Source: Clostridiales bacterium VE202-21
Lineage (GTDB): Bacteria > Bacillota > Clostridia > Lachnospirales > Lachnospiraceae
Direction: 5' to 3'
Length of the DNA stretch: 64,000 bases
Assembly: GCA_000509105.1 (NCBI GenBank)
Contig: BAIF02000024.1
Coordinates: 1-64,000 of the forward strand
Each line of letters begins with the position of its first letter. Position 1 is the first letter of the stretch. Under the pieces are notes generated by a model. It did no database searches. It worked only from the letters and a program-made list of their open reading frames with translations, and was not told the DNA's origin. Positions 17,480-26,774 of the stretch are shown here, piece after piece. The translations under genes were made by a program, and so were the position numbers.

Positions 17480-17690
17480 GAACGGCAGCAATTGTTACCG
17501 AGGGACAGCCTGTTCCTGAAGAAAAAGGGAAGTTTTTGGATATAAAATATTTGATGTCTCCATTTTCGTATAGGCGGATATATAACCAGATATCTTCGCC
17601 AGGCTCCACGTAATTACGATTACCATCCTTGCGGCCAGCGATTAAGAAACTATTGTTCGCTGTAGTACTAGTCAGCACGAACATGATTTG
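17480..17690 (-). pseudogene. remnant of a transposase-like gene
   Basis: On the minus strand an open frame reads MFVLTSTTANNSFLIAGRKD, then YVEPGEDIWLYIRLYENGDI and KYFISKNFP. This is protein-like, unlike the surrounding spacer, and recalls C-terminal parts of DDE transposases, although I cannot name the IS family. No start, ribosome site or full domain remains. A 25-base stretch here (17649-17673) recurs inverted at 31892-31916 with 22 identities, at the far end of the catabolic operon. Confidence 0.4.
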
Positions 17691-17763
17691 GTACAATAAA
17701 TTATTAACGGTACCTGACAAGAATTCCTTAATAAACATAAGAAAGTGAAAGGAAGTATAAGCA

Positions 17764-18483
17764 ATGACAGAATATGTATTAAGTGAAGAGTTTAAAAGTA
17801 ATGTGCAGCAGGAGATGGAGAGCAACCCTTTCGCTGTTTTAAGCCGCCTGATTTATCAAGAACTGTATCAGGAGGTGATTGAGGGGCATCTGTTGCCCGA
17901 ACATAAGATCATTGAATCTAAAATTGCGAAAGAATTGAATGTTTCCCGTTCTCCTGTGAAAGTAGCACTTTCCGATATGGTGGATGAAGGGATTTTCTTC
18001 CGGGGCGTGGGAAAAACCGTCCATGTAAAGCCGATTTCTTATGAGGAATGTCTGTGGATTTATGAAGCAAGGATGACACTGGAACCCAAAGCTGCTTATC
18101 AGGCAGCAAAGCGGATCAAGCCTGCGGAGTTGCAGCAGTTAAAGGAACTTATCAGTAAATTTGAAGAGATCGACAATACCATGGATCAGAGAGAGTATAC
18201 CAGAACAGATAAGCAGTTTCACGAGATTATCATCAAGGCATCCCGCAATCCATATTTGGTGAGTATGTACAAGTCTATAGAATGTCCTCTGGCCTGCTAT
18301 CGCAATCAGCTCAACCAGCTTGCTTATGAAGAATGTTTTCAGCAGCATGACATGGGGAGCGGATCGGAGCATCACAAGGCAATATTTAACATGCTTAAAA
18401 ACCATCTGCCCTTATTGGCGGAAGATGAGATGCGCAATGATATACAGCGGATGTATGGGACAATGTCACGGCTGAGAAAGTAA
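17764..18483 (+). CDS. GntR family regulator with FCD domain
   Basis: A 239-residue FadR-subfamily regulator. Winged helix at ~25-95 (HKIIESKIAKELNVSRSPVK, then a wing ending VHVKP). The FCD ligand domain follows with YEARMTLEPKAAYQAA, FHEIIIKASRNPYL and GSGSEHHKAIF, whose His/Asp residues usually bind a metal and a carboxylate ligand. FCD regulators mostly sense organic or sugar acids. It stands immediately upstream of the catabolic operon in the same direction but has its own terminator, so it is the likely operon regulator (inference). Confidence 0.9.
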   Translation: MTEYVLSEEFKSNVQQEMESNPFAVLSRLIYQELYQEVIEGHLLPEHKIIESKIAKELNVSRSPVKVALSDMVDEGIFFRGVGKTVHVKPISYEECLWIYEARMTLEPKAAYQAAKRIKPAELQQLKELISKFEEIDNTMDQREYTRTDKQFHEIIIKASRNPYLVSMYKSIECPLACYRNQLNQLAYEECFQQHDMGSGSEHHKAIFNMLKNHLPLLAEDEMRNDIQRMYGTMSRLRK

Positions 18484-18525
18484 AGGTCAGAGTGCGTTAC
18501 AGAAAATAATGAGTTTTAAGTTCAT

Positions 18526-18573
18526 ATACCCTGTAAAGAGACTATCATAGGTTTCTTTACAGGGTGTTTTATT
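18526..18573 (+). terminator. rho-independent terminator after the GntR gene
   Basis: ACCCTGTAAAGA pairs with TCTTTACAGGGT, followed by GTTTTATTTG. It separates the regulator from the operon promoter at 18697. Confidence 0.75.
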
Positions 18574-18696
18574 TGTTGAAAATGTACAATATATAGATGA
18601 AAATATGAAGATTAAGTGCAATATAAACAGGAAAATAAAATAAATGTTTCCGAATACAAACAAAAAATACAAAAAAAATCGATTAAAGAACTTATT

Positions 18697-18726
18697 TTGA
18701 CACATATTGTTGAGTGTTTATATAAT
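18697..18726 (+). promoter_or_regulatory. main promoter of the TRAP/transketolase operon
   Basis: TTGACA (18697-18702), an 18-base spacer and TATAAT (18721-18726), both consensus boxes, 50 bases before the first gene. No obvious long inverted repeat overlaps it; the GntR operator could not be located. Confidence 0.75.
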
Positions 18727-18776
18727 AATCGTGGCAATAGAAAGAGAGGAGCGTATTCAAACAAAGGAGATTAGCT

Positions 18777-19640
18777 ATGGAATACAAGACGATGCGCAAT
18801 AATATGAAAGTTCCTATGCTCGGTCTGGGGTGCTATAAGTCCGAGGCTGAGGAAGGAATCCGCGCAGTGAAAAGTGCAATTGAGGTGGGGTACCGGCACA
18901 TTGATACGGCAAACTTCTATGAAAACGAAGTATACGTAGGAAAAGGCATCCGTGAGAGCGGAATTGACAGGGGTGAACTTTTTGTAGTAAGTAAGATCTG
19001 GCCGACTAGCTACAAAACGCCGGAAACGGCTGTGGAGTACAGCATGAAGGCTCTGGATGTTGACTACATAGACATGTACCTGCTGCACTGGCCCGGTCAG
19101 AACGAGTATGCGCGATATCATGCTTTTGAGGCTTTACTGAAGTATAAAGAGAAGGGATATTTCAAAGAGATCGGGGTCTCCAATTTCAAAAAGGAACATC
19201 TGGAGGCGCTGACGGAGAAATTTGGTATCGTGCCGGTCATGAACCAGATTGAACTCTCCCCCTGGCTGCAGAAAAGGGAAGATTATCAGTACTGTACGGA
19301 AAAGAATATTACGATGACTGCCTGTGTGCCGTTTGCGAAGGGGTATATTCTGTCTGAGCCGCAGCTGGAACGGATTGCCGGAAAACACGGCAAAAATGTC
19401 GGTCAGGTCATACTGAGATGGAACATTCAGCGGGGCAACTGCGTCATCCCTAAATCATCGAAGCCCCACAGGATTGCCGATAATTTTAATATATTTGATT
19501 TCGAACTGGATGAAGAGGATATGTCTGTAATCGGCAGCATGGAAAACGGGAATGCATACTGCAGTGATTCCTCAGTATTCACGGGTGATTTCTGGAACAT
19601 AGAGGATCATTTGCTGAACAGGAAGGAGAATATGTCATGA
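18777..19640 (+). CDS. aldo/keto reductase
   Basis: A 287-residue AKR with the catalytic tetrad Asp43 (HIDTANFYENE), Tyr48, Lys73 (SKIWP) and His104 (LLHWPG), and the NADPH site IPKSSKPHRI near residue 227. It would reduce an aldehyde or ketose, or oxidise the matching polyol. It is the first gene after the operon promoter and its stop overlaps the TRAP binding-protein start (ATGA), so it is part of the same catabolic unit. Substrate unknown. Confidence 0.9.
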   Translation: MEYKTMRNNMKVPMLGLGCYKSEAEEGIRAVKSAIEVGYRHIDTANFYENEVYVGKGIRESGIDRGELFVVSKIWPTSYKTPETAVEYSMKALDVDYIDMYLLHWPGQNEYARYHAFEALLKYKEKGYFKEIGVSNFKKEHLEALTEKFGIVPVMNQIELSPWLQKREDYQYCTEKNITMTACVPFAKGYILSEPQLERIAGKHGKNVGQVILRWNIQRGNCVIPKSSKPHRIADNFNIFDFELDEEDMSVIGSMENGNAYCSDSSVFTGDFWNIEDHLLNRKENMS

Positions 19641-20665
19641 AAATAAAAAGAATCACGGCTTTAGGCTGCGCGGCTGCAATGGTTTCTGTCCTGCTTTTGG
19701 TCGGCTGCCAGAAAAAGGAAATAGAAAAGGTAGATCATGGAGTGATCAGGATCGCTTACAACAATGCAGAAGATTATCCGCATTTCAAGGCACTTAAATG
19801 GGCCTCCGAAGAAATAGAGAAGGTGACGGATGGGAGGTTTACGGTAAAGATTTATTCGAACGGAACACTGGGGGATCAGAGGGCGGCCCTCGAACTGACG
19901 CAGAATAACGCTGTTCAGATGTGCGTGGCCAATGCGACAATCGTGGAAAGCTATAACGGAGATTTCTCGGTCTTAAGCATGCCTTATTTATTTAAGGACA
20001 GTGATCATCAAAGGGAGGCATATACAAGCGGAATTCTGGACGATCTGTTCGATTCGACAGCGGAGCATGATTTTAAGATCGTCGGTGCATTTGGTTCTGG
20101 TTCCAGAAATATATTCTGTGCCAGAGAGGTGCGTGAACCGAGTGACCTGAAAGGACTCAAAATCCGTGTCATGCAGTCTGATAACATGGTGAAAATGCTG
20201 CATCTGATGGGCGGGACCGGGGTCCCGATGTCCGCATCCGAGCAGTATTCGGCCATGCAGCAGGGCGTGGTGGACGGAGCGGAATCCAATGAAATTGACT
20301 ATGTGGGCAAGAAGTATTACGAGGTGGCACCTGTATTTTCAAGGACAGAGCATTGTTTTAGTACAGACTTTGTCGTGGCGAGCACACAGTTTCTGGAATC
20401 ATTGTCAGAGGAAGATAAGGAACTGGTAGAAGGTGTTATGGACGAATGCGTTGAGAAGGAATTTGATTTCTGGGCGGAGATGGTGGAAGACAGCATTGAG
20501 CAGGCGCAGTCCCTTGGTATTGAGTTCATCGATGACGTAGATAAAGACGCTTTCGCGGAGAGCTTTACAGAATTTCAGGAATCAATCGCAAACAGCAATG
20601 ACATGACAAAGAGTGTTTACGAGGCAATTGTTTCGCTGAGATCGGAGGGAGAAGAAAATGAGTAG
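19637..20665 (+). CDS. TRAP transporter substrate-binding lipoprotein (DctP family), system 1
   Basis: A 342-residue solute receptor. Signal peptide with lipobox LLLVGC (Cys at ~24) implies a lipid-anchored protein on the outer face. The DctP fold shows YSNGTLGDQRAALE, FSVLSMPYLFKD, LKGLKIRVMQSDNMVKML with the ligand arginine, and the QQGVVDGAESN loop. TRAP receptors typically bind a carboxylate through that arginine. Overlaps the aldo/keto reductase and the small permease gene on either side. Confidence 0.92.
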   Translation: MKIKRITALGCAAAMVSVLLLVGCQKKEIEKVDHGVIRIAYNNAEDYPHFKALKWASEEIEKVTDGRFTVKIYSNGTLGDQRAALELTQNNAVQMCVANATIVESYNGDFSVLSMPYLFKDSDHQREAYTSGILDDLFDSTAEHDFKIVGAFGSGSRNIFCAREVREPSDLKGLKIRVMQSDNMVKMLHLMGGTGVPMSASEQYSAMQQGVVDGAESNEIDYVGKKYYEVAPVFSRTEHCFSTDFVVASTQFLESLSEEDKELVEGVMDECVEKEFDFWAEMVEDSIEQAQSLGIEFIDDVDKDAFAESFTEFQESIANSNDMTKSVYEAIVSLRSEGEENE

Positions 20666-21158
20666 TGTACGAAAGGTGATAGATAAGATTTTAGAGGCGG
20701 CGTCTATATTAATCCTTGGGATTATGACGATTCTTGTCGTATACCAGGTAGTGACCCGGTATGTCTTTAACAATCCCAGTTCATGGAGTGAAGCCATTGT
20801 TACGTATGGTTTTATCTGGCTGGCCATGCTCTGCGGTGCCTATGTGTTCGGAAAGAGGGATCATATGGCGATGACTTTTATACTGGATAAGTTCAAAGGA
20901 AAAAGAAAGATAATCGTTGAGATGATTAACGAGTTCCTGATTCTCCTTTTTGCAGCCGGAGTGCTGCTGGCCGGCGGATATTTTGGTGCACTGAAGCAAA
21001 TGACCCAGGCGGATTCCATACTGCCGATTTCTATGGGAGTGATCTATATTGCCATCCCGATTGCGGGTGTCTTTATGTTTTTATATTTTATCTGCAATGA
21101 GTGGGATATGGTCCAGAAGCTGAAAGACCCGGATGAAAAAGAGAAGGAGGGGAAATAA
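20658..21158 (+). CDS. TRAP transporter small permease (DctQ family), system 1
   Basis: A 166-residue protein with four predicted membrane helices and the DctQ signature VVTRYVFNNPSSWSEAIVTY near residue 33. It forms the membrane complex with the DctM subunit encoded next. Starts 8 bases inside the receptor gene; stop is 1 base from the DctM start. Confidence 0.92.
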   Translation: MSSVRKVIDKILEAASILILGIMTILVVYQVVTRYVFNNPSSWSEAIVTYGFIWLAMLCGAYVFGKRDHMAMTFILDKFKGKRKIIVEMINEFLILLFAAGVLLAGGYFGALKQMTQADSILPISMGVIYIAIPIAGVFMFLYFICNEWDMVQKLKDPDEKEKEGK

Positions 21159-21159
21159 G

Positions 21160-22464
21160 ATGGATGTAGCTGTATTGGCGACAATAATTATGGTAGCGGC
21201 TTTGATTATATTTCTGATAATGGGCGTACCGATTGCAATCTCTATCGGATTGTCTTCCGCGATGGCAATGATGGTAATCCTGCCTGCAGATGTTGCTTTA
21301 GTGACATGTGCTCAGAAAATGTTTACTGGCCTGAATTCATTCCCGCTTCTTGCGATTCCGTTTTTCGTACTGGCCGGGAATTTTATGAATAATGGAGGGA
21401 TCGCTGTGCGGATCGTCCGTCTTGCGGAGGCTTTATGCGGGAAACTGCCGGGTCCGCTGGCACAGAGCAATATCGTTGCAAACATGTTTTTCGGGGCAAT
21501 TAGCGGAAGCGGCAATGCAGCAGCGGCAGCGATGGGCGGAACAATCGGTCCGATCGAGGAAGAGAGAGGTTATGCAAAGGAATACTCAGCGGCTGTGAAT
21601 ATTGCATCGGCCCCTACGGGAATGCTGATTCCACCCAGTAATGCGCTGATCGTATTTTCTACAGTCGGCGGTTCAGTCTCGGTAGCGGCACTGTTTATGG
21701 GTGGTTATATCCCCGGCATCCTCTGGGGGATTGCGGTCATGATTGTGGCCGGTTATATGGCAAAAAAACGCGGATACATCAATACAGAGAAGGTATCCGG
21801 AAAAATGAAACTGCAGTATTTTGTACAGGCTATCCCAAGCCTGATTCTTATCCTCATTATCATAGGCGGAATTCTGAGCGGGATTTTTACGGCCACAGAG
21901 GCTTCTGGAGTGGCAGTTGTTTACGCGATGGTTCTCAGCTTTATTTATAAAAGTATTACGGTGAAGGATCTGCCGAAGATTCTTCTGGATTCAGCGAAGA
22001 CAACCGTTATCATCGTATTTTTGATTGGCGTGTCGTCCATTATGTCATGGATTATGGCCTATACAAGTATCCCGGATATTATTGCCACGGCAATGCTGGC
22101 GCTTACAAACAGTAAGATTATAACGTTGATTATTATTAATATCGTTCTGCTGCTGGTGGGAACTTTTATGGACCCGACACCTGCAATTTTAATTTTTACT
22201 CCGATCTTTATGCCTATCTGCGTCGGTTTCGGCATGAGTCCGATCCATTTCGGAATTATGCTTGTCTACAACTTGTGTATCGGTGCGATCACACCGCCGG
22301 TAGGAACAGTATTGTTTACAGGATGTAAGATCGGGAAAGTCACGATAGAGCAGGTGATTAAAACATTACTTCCATATTTTGCGGCGATTATCATTGTGTT
22401 GCTGCTTGTGACTTATATACCTGCCCTGTCCGAATTTCTGCCGTCTCTGAACGGTTATATATAG
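21160..22464 (+). CDS. TRAP transporter large permease (DctM family), system 1
   Basis: A 434-residue protein with about a dozen membrane helices, typical of the sodium-coupled DctM channel subunit. Motifs include FPLLAIPFFVLAGNFMN, AISGSGNAAAAAMGG, PTGMLIPPSNALIVF and ATEASGVAVVYA. GAGAAGGAGGGG lies before the ATG at 21160, so the ATG 27 bases upstream, inside dctQ, is not used. Confidence 0.93.
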   Translation: MDVAVLATIIMVAALIIFLIMGVPIAISIGLSSAMAMMVILPADVALVTCAQKMFTGLNSFPLLAIPFFVLAGNFMNNGGIAVRIVRLAEALCGKLPGPLAQSNIVANMFFGAISGSGNAAAAAMGGTIGPIEEERGYAKEYSAAVNIASAPTGMLIPPSNALIVFSTVGGSVSVAALFMGGYIPGILWGIAVMIVAGYMAKKRGYINTEKVSGKMKLQYFVQAIPSLILILIIIGGILSGIFTATEASGVAVVYAMVLSFIYKSITVKDLPKILLDSAKTTVIIVFLIGVSSIMSWIMAYTSIPDIIATAMLALTNSKIITLIIINIVLLLVGTFMDPTPAILIFTPIFMPICVGFGMSPIHFGIMLVYNLCIGAITPPVGTVLFTGCKIGKVTIEQVIKTLLPYFAAIIIVLLLVTYIPALSEFLPSLNGYI

Positions 22465-22476
22465 GGGGTATGAAAT

Positions 22477-22905
22477 ATGTCTGAGTGTTATTACTGCGAG
22501 AATGGCGAGGCCCTGGGAAGTCTGATGATCCATGTCAAAGACATAGGGAATGCGTCCGTCTACCTGTACAGGGATCAGACTCACAGGGGAAAATGTATCG
22601 TTGTCTACCGGACGGCACATAAAACAGAGTGGTACCAGCTCTCCGACGAAGAGCAGGCAGAACTGATTCATGCCGTCAGTAGGACCGCCGAAGCACTGGA
22701 TAAGGTATTTTATCCGGATAAGATTAATTATGCAACATATGGGGATAAGGTAAATCATCTTCATGTACATATCGTGCCTAAATATAAGGACGGCCCCGAC
22801 TGGGGCGTGCCTTTTAAAGATACACGTCCGCCGTTCCTGCTTGAGGAAAGACAGTATGATGAGCGGGTAAATGAAATCAGAGCTGCTATAGAACGTTTAG
22901 AATAG
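22477..22905 (+). CDS. HIT family protein
   Basis: A 142-residue histidine-triad protein with H94-L-H96-V-H98-IV in the catalytic motif and a cysteine pair CYYC at the N-terminus. HIT enzymes hydrolyse or transfer nucleotidyl groups (AMP-lysine, dinucleotides, nucleotide sugars). It is placed between the two TRAP systems, 12 bases after one and 19 before the other, so it is co-transcribed. Its role in this pathway is unknown. Confidence 0.88.
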   Translation: MSECYYCENGEALGSLMIHVKDIGNASVYLYRDQTHRGKCIVVYRTAHKTEWYQLSDEEQAELIHAVSRTAEALDKVFYPDKINYATYGDKVNHLHVHIVPKYKDGPDWGVPFKDTRPPFLLEERQYDERVNEIRAAIERLE

Positions 22906-22924
22906 GATGGTGGGAGGAAAAAAG

Positions 22925-23932
22925 GTGAAACGAAAAAGAATCATAAATCTTATGTTTGTTTTTGTATTACTGTTTACGGTCGTTATGTCTGCAGGGTGCG
23001 GTAAAAATAAGGACGGCATCAAGCGTCTAAAGCTCTCTATTAATACGAACCAGTCCCAGGTTGATATGGCAGAAGCCATGCAGGAGCGGATTAAAGAGCT
23101 GTCAGAAGGAAGGATGGAGATCGATGTGTATGGGGACGGACAGTTAGGCGGTGACCGTGAAGTCGCAGAGACCGTACAGTATGGAAATATTGATATGTGT
23201 ATTGTATCCACAACCCCGGTTGCAGCATTTTATCCGGACCTGAATGTATTTGATGCCCCGTTTTTGTTCAAGGATTCTGCACAGGCGCAGGAGATCCTGG
23301 ACGGTGAGATCGGGCAGGATATAGCAAAAGGTATGGAGGATATCGGGTTTAAGGTACTGGGATTCCCGGAAAACGGATTCCGCCAGCTCTCCACTGCAGC
23401 AAAGGAGGTTCATTCACCGGCAGATCTGAAGGGGTTAAAAGTAAGGGTTATGGAAAGTGAGGTACATATTGAAACATGGAAGGCACTCGGTGCCAGCCCT
23501 ACACCGATGGCATTCTCAGAATTATTTACTGCGCTCCAGCAGAAAACTGTGGACGGGCAGGATAATCCGTTTGTAACCGATCGGGATAACCGTTTCTATG
23601 AGGTGCAGGACTATATCATCGAAACAAACCATGTATATACCCCTTATTTGCTTCTGATGAGCAAGGACAGCTACGATAAACTGACTGACGAGGAAAAGGA
23701 GATCGTCGAGGAAGCAGGGGCATACGGTGTTTCCGTGCAGCGTGAAAAAACGGCAGAGTACGATGGGGATGCAGTGAAAGAGATGCAGGACAAGGGGGTT
23801 ACCCTGATATCGCTGACCGATGAAGAAAAACAGCAGTTCCGTGATGCAGTCTCGGACATATACAGTCTGGTGGAAACAAAAGTAGAGCATCCGGAGCTGT
23901 TCCAGAGAATACTGGATAAGACTGCAGAATAG
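22925..23932 (+). CDS. TRAP transporter substrate-binding lipoprotein (DctP family), system 2
   Basis: A 335-residue DctP-family receptor, only moderately like the first one. Lipobox VVMSAGC gives a lipoprotein. Features: DGQLGGDREVAETVQYG, DAPFLFKDS, LKGLKVRVMESEVHIETWKA with the ligand arginine, and QQKTVDGQDNPF. GGGAGG is 8 bases before GTG 22925, which is preferred to an ATG 18 bases upstream that lies too close to the HIT stop and has no site. Confidence 0.9.
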   Translation: MKRKRIINLMFVFVLLFTVVMSAGCGKNKDGIKRLKLSINTNQSQVDMAEAMQERIKELSEGRMEIDVYGDGQLGGDREVAETVQYGNIDMCIVSTTPVAAFYPDLNVFDAPFLFKDSAQAQEILDGEIGQDIAKGMEDIGFKVLGFPENGFRQLSTAAKEVHSPADLKGLKVRVMESEVHIETWKALGASPTPMAFSELFTALQQKTVDGQDNPFVTDRDNRFYEVQDYIIETNHVYTPYLLLMSKDSYDKLTDEEKEIVEEAGAYGVSVQREKTAEYDGDAVKEMQDKGVTLISLTDEEKQQFRDAVSDIYSLVETKVEHPELFQRILDKTAE

Positions 23933-23957
23933 TGAAGGAAAAGGAAGGAGTAAAGAA

Positions 23958-24455
23958 ATGTCCAAGTTCTGGAAATTTTTAGATGAGCATGCAGAGGATA
24001 TCATCTCTGCGACACTCATGAGCGTGGCGACAATCGCGATCGTAGTGCAGGTAATCATGCGTTATTTGTTCAAAAGCTCACTCTCCTGGTCGGAGGAGCT
24101 GGCAAGATATGTTTTTGTGTGGATGACCTTCATTTCTATCTCTTACGGCATCAAGATGAGGAAACATGTGAAGATTGAAGCAGCGCTGTCGTTGTTTCCA
24201 AAGAAAATCAGACCGGTCATCGTCATGATAGGTGATGTGATTTCTCTGGGATGGTGTGTATTCGTGGTCATTACGGGCTGGATGCTGCTGGGAAAGGTAA
24301 TTAGGTCGGGACAGATTTCACCCGCGATGTCGATTCCTATGTATTTCATCTACCTGGCACCCTGTATTGGATACATTTTATCCTCCATACGCTGTGTACA
24401 GACAATCGTCCTGCGTGTGCAGAATTATAAGAAGGGGGTGGAGATGAATGATTAG
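23958..24455 (+). CDS. TRAP transporter small permease (DctQ family), system 2
   Basis: A 165-residue protein with four membrane helices and the DctQ signature VIMRYLFKSSLSWSEELARY. AAGGAGT precedes the start. It overlaps the following large permease gene by 8 bases, as in system 1, consistent with coupled assembly. Confidence 0.92.
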   Translation: MSKFWKFLDEHAEDIISATLMSVATIAIVVQVIMRYLFKSSLSWSEELARYVFVWMTFISISYGIKMRKHVKIEAALSLFPKKIRPVIVMIGDVISLGWCVFVVITGWMLLGKVIRSGQISPAMSIPMYFIYLAPCIGYILSSIRCVQTIVLRVQNYKKGVEMND

Positions 24456-25731
24456 CCTCGTACTCTTTGGAGTTATGATTATTCTTTTGATACTGAACGT
24501 CCCTGTGGCGATCGCGCTTGGACTCGCTTCTCTTGCCGCAATCCTTTATTCGGGCGATCTGACGACAGGATACATCGTACAGAATCTGGTGACCAGTTCC
24601 GATTCCTTTACGACAATGGCCATCCCGTTTTTCGTACTTGCAGGTGAGATGATGGGCGGCGGAGGCATATCCAGACGCCTGATGGACAGTGCAAGAGTCT
24701 TCTTCGGCAGATTTACAGGAGGCCTTGCGATTGTGACCGTTGTCGTGTGCATGTTTTTTGCGGCCATCTCCGGTTCAGGCCCCGCGACAGTAGCAGCTGT
24801 AGGCGGTATGGTTATCCCGTCCATGCTTGCGGCAGGTTATGATAAGAAATTCACACTGGCCGTGATTGCGGCGGCAGGAAGTATCGGTGTTATTATTCCG
24901 CCGAGTATTCCGATGGTTATTTACAGCGTGTCTACCAACCAGTCGATCTCAGAGCTGTTCATGGCCGGATTTGTACCGGGGATTCTGATCGGCCTGTCCC
25001 TGATCGGATATTCTTATTTCTACTGTAAAAAGAAAGGCTATCAGGGGGATAAAGAGCCGTTTTCATGGAAGCGGGCCGGGAAAGTATTATGGGATGCGAA
25101 ATGGGCGCTGATCTGCCCGGTCATCATTCTCGGCGGTATCTACGGCGGCATCTTCACACCTACAGAGGCTGCGGCAGTTGCAGCGGCTTACGGATTTATC
25201 GTTGGTGTATTTGTTTATAAAGAACTGACACTGAAGGAAGCCGTGAAGGTCATTAAGTCGGCAGTAGTGACGACATCCACGATCATGCTTGTTATCGGCT
25301 GTGCAGCCGTATTTACAAAGGTCCTTGCGGTTGCAAAGATTCCGACACTCGTGGCAAATGCGATTATCGGTCTGAATGCAAATAAGATTGTGATACTGAT
25401 TCTGATCAACGTTGTCCTGCTTTTCGTCGGCTGTTTCATGGAGACGTTGTGTGCAATCATGATACTGGCACCGATTTTCCTTCCAATCGTTACTGCAGTG
25501 GGCGTCGATCCGATCCATTTTGGTCTCGTGATGGTAGTAAACCTTGCAATCGGGTTCATTACACCGCCGCTTGGCATTAACCTGTTTGTCGCCAGCCGTG
25601 TCGGGGGAGCACAGCTCTCAGAAGTCATCAAGGGCATTATTCCGTTTATTGCCGTTATGATCATAGACCTGCTTCTGATTACATATCTGCCGGCGATCAC
25701 CCTGTTCCTTCCGAAACTGTTTATGCGGTAG
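24448..25731 (+). CDS. TRAP transporter large permease (DctM family), system 2
   Basis: A 427-residue DctM channel protein. Motifs: FTTMAIPFFVLAGEMM, AAISGSGPATVAAVGGM, IIPPSIPMVIYS and FTPTEAAAVAAAYGF. It belongs to the more common DctM branch, whereas system 1 has the variant NAAAAAMGG region, so the two systems are not a recent duplication. Substrate pairs may differ. Confidence 0.93.
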   Translation: MISLVLFGVMIILLILNVPVAIALGLASLAAILYSGDLTTGYIVQNLVTSSDSFTTMAIPFFVLAGEMMGGGGISRRLMDSARVFFGRFTGGLAIVTVVVCMFFAAISGSGPATVAAVGGMVIPSMLAAGYDKKFTLAVIAAAGSIGVIIPPSIPMVIYSVSTNQSISELFMAGFVPGILIGLSLIGYSYFYCKKKGYQGDKEPFSWKRAGKVLWDAKWALICPVIILGGIYGGIFTPTEAAAVAAAYGFIVGVFVYKELTLKEAVKVIKSAVVTTSTIMLVIGCAAVFTKVLAVAKIPTLVANAIIGLNANKIVILILINVVLLFVGCFMETLCAIMILAPIFLPIVTAVGVDPIHFGLVMVVNLAIGFITPPLGINLFVASRVGGAQLSEVIKGIIPFIAVMIIDLLLITYLPAITLFLPKLFMR

Positions 25732-25786
25732 CCGGGAAACAGGATAGAAAAAACAAATAAAAACTTGAAATAATGGAGGCGTAAGA

Positions 25787-26770
25787 ATGAAAGCAATCGT
25801 AGTAGATAAGAATTCGGCGGATGGTCTGGATTACAGCATTCAGCAGAAAATTTTTGAAGATAACGGAATTGAATTTGTACTGGAGGACTGCCAGACAGAG
25901 GATGAGATTATAGAAAAATGCAGGGACGCAGATGCTCTGCTCGTGATATACCGTAAGATTACACCCAGAATCATGGATGCGCTGACCAACTGCAAAGTAA
26001 TTCTCAGATATGGCATCGGGTATGATGTCATCGATGTAGATGCAGCAACGAAGCGCGGCATCAAGGTATGCAACAGTCCCACACACTGTCTGGATGAAGT
26101 TGCTACACATACCATCGCTATGATACTTGCGATGGAACGGCAGCTTGTATTTTTCAATGACCTGGTAAAAGAGGGGAAATGGCTCGCGAACGCAGGATTC
26201 AAACCCCACCGCCTGTCATGCCAGACACTCGGATTCGTGGGATTTGGCAATATTGCAAGAAGAACCGCCGATTTTGCTAAGGGATTCGGATTCCGCATGG
26301 TGGCTTATGACCCATATCTTGATGAATCTATCATAACCGCTTCCGGTGCGGAAAAAGTAGAACTGGATGAACTGCTGGCTGTTTCAGATGTGATAACCAT
26401 TCACACACCTTTGTTTGAAAGTACCTATCACCTCATTAATAAAGATACAATTGCCAAAATGAAAGATGGTGTCATGATCGTCAACACCTCACGCGGCCCG
26501 ATTATCTCCGCGGACGATCTGATGGCAGCAGTTAAGGAGGGGAAGGTCAGGGCAGCGGCACTGGATGTTGTGGAGCATGAACCGATCAGTGAGCCGGGAC
26601 ATCCGCTCTTTGAAACCGGAAAGATCATATGCTCCCCCCACGCAGCCTATAATTCGGTGGAGGCAGAGAAGCAGATGATGGCAGTGCTGGCGGCCACAGC
26701 AGTGGATACTTTAAACGGTAAGAATCCGGACAACATTGTAAACAAAAAAGCATTAGGAACAGGAGTGTAG
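25787..26770 (+). CDS. D-isomer specific 2-hydroxyacid dehydrogenase
   Basis: A 327-residue NAD-dependent dehydrogenase. It has the dinucleotide site GFVGFGNIAR (149-158), catalytic Arg236 (NTSRGPII), Glu265 (VVEHEP) and His285 (CSPHAAYN), the complete triad of the family. It resembles the C-terminal catalytic part of 3-phosphoglycerate dehydrogenases but lacks an ACT domain. It probably interconverts a 2-keto acid and a D-2-hydroxy acid in this pathway. Good ribosome site GGAGGCG. Confidence 0.9.
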   Translation: MKAIVVDKNSADGLDYSIQQKIFEDNGIEFVLEDCQTEDEIIEKCRDADALLVIYRKITPRIMDALTNCKVILRYGIGYDVIDVDAATKRGIKVCNSPTHCLDEVATHTIAMILAMERQLVFFNDLVKEGKWLANAGFKPHRLSCQTLGFVGFGNIARRTADFAKGFGFRMVAYDPYLDESIITASGAEKVELDELLAVSDVITIHTPLFESTYHLINKDTIAKMKDGVMIVNTSRGPIISADDLMAAVKEGKVRAAALDVVEHEPISEPGHPLFETGKIICSPHAAYNSVEAEKQMMAVLAATAVDTLNGKNPDNIVNKKALGTGV

Positions 26771-26774
26771 ACAG

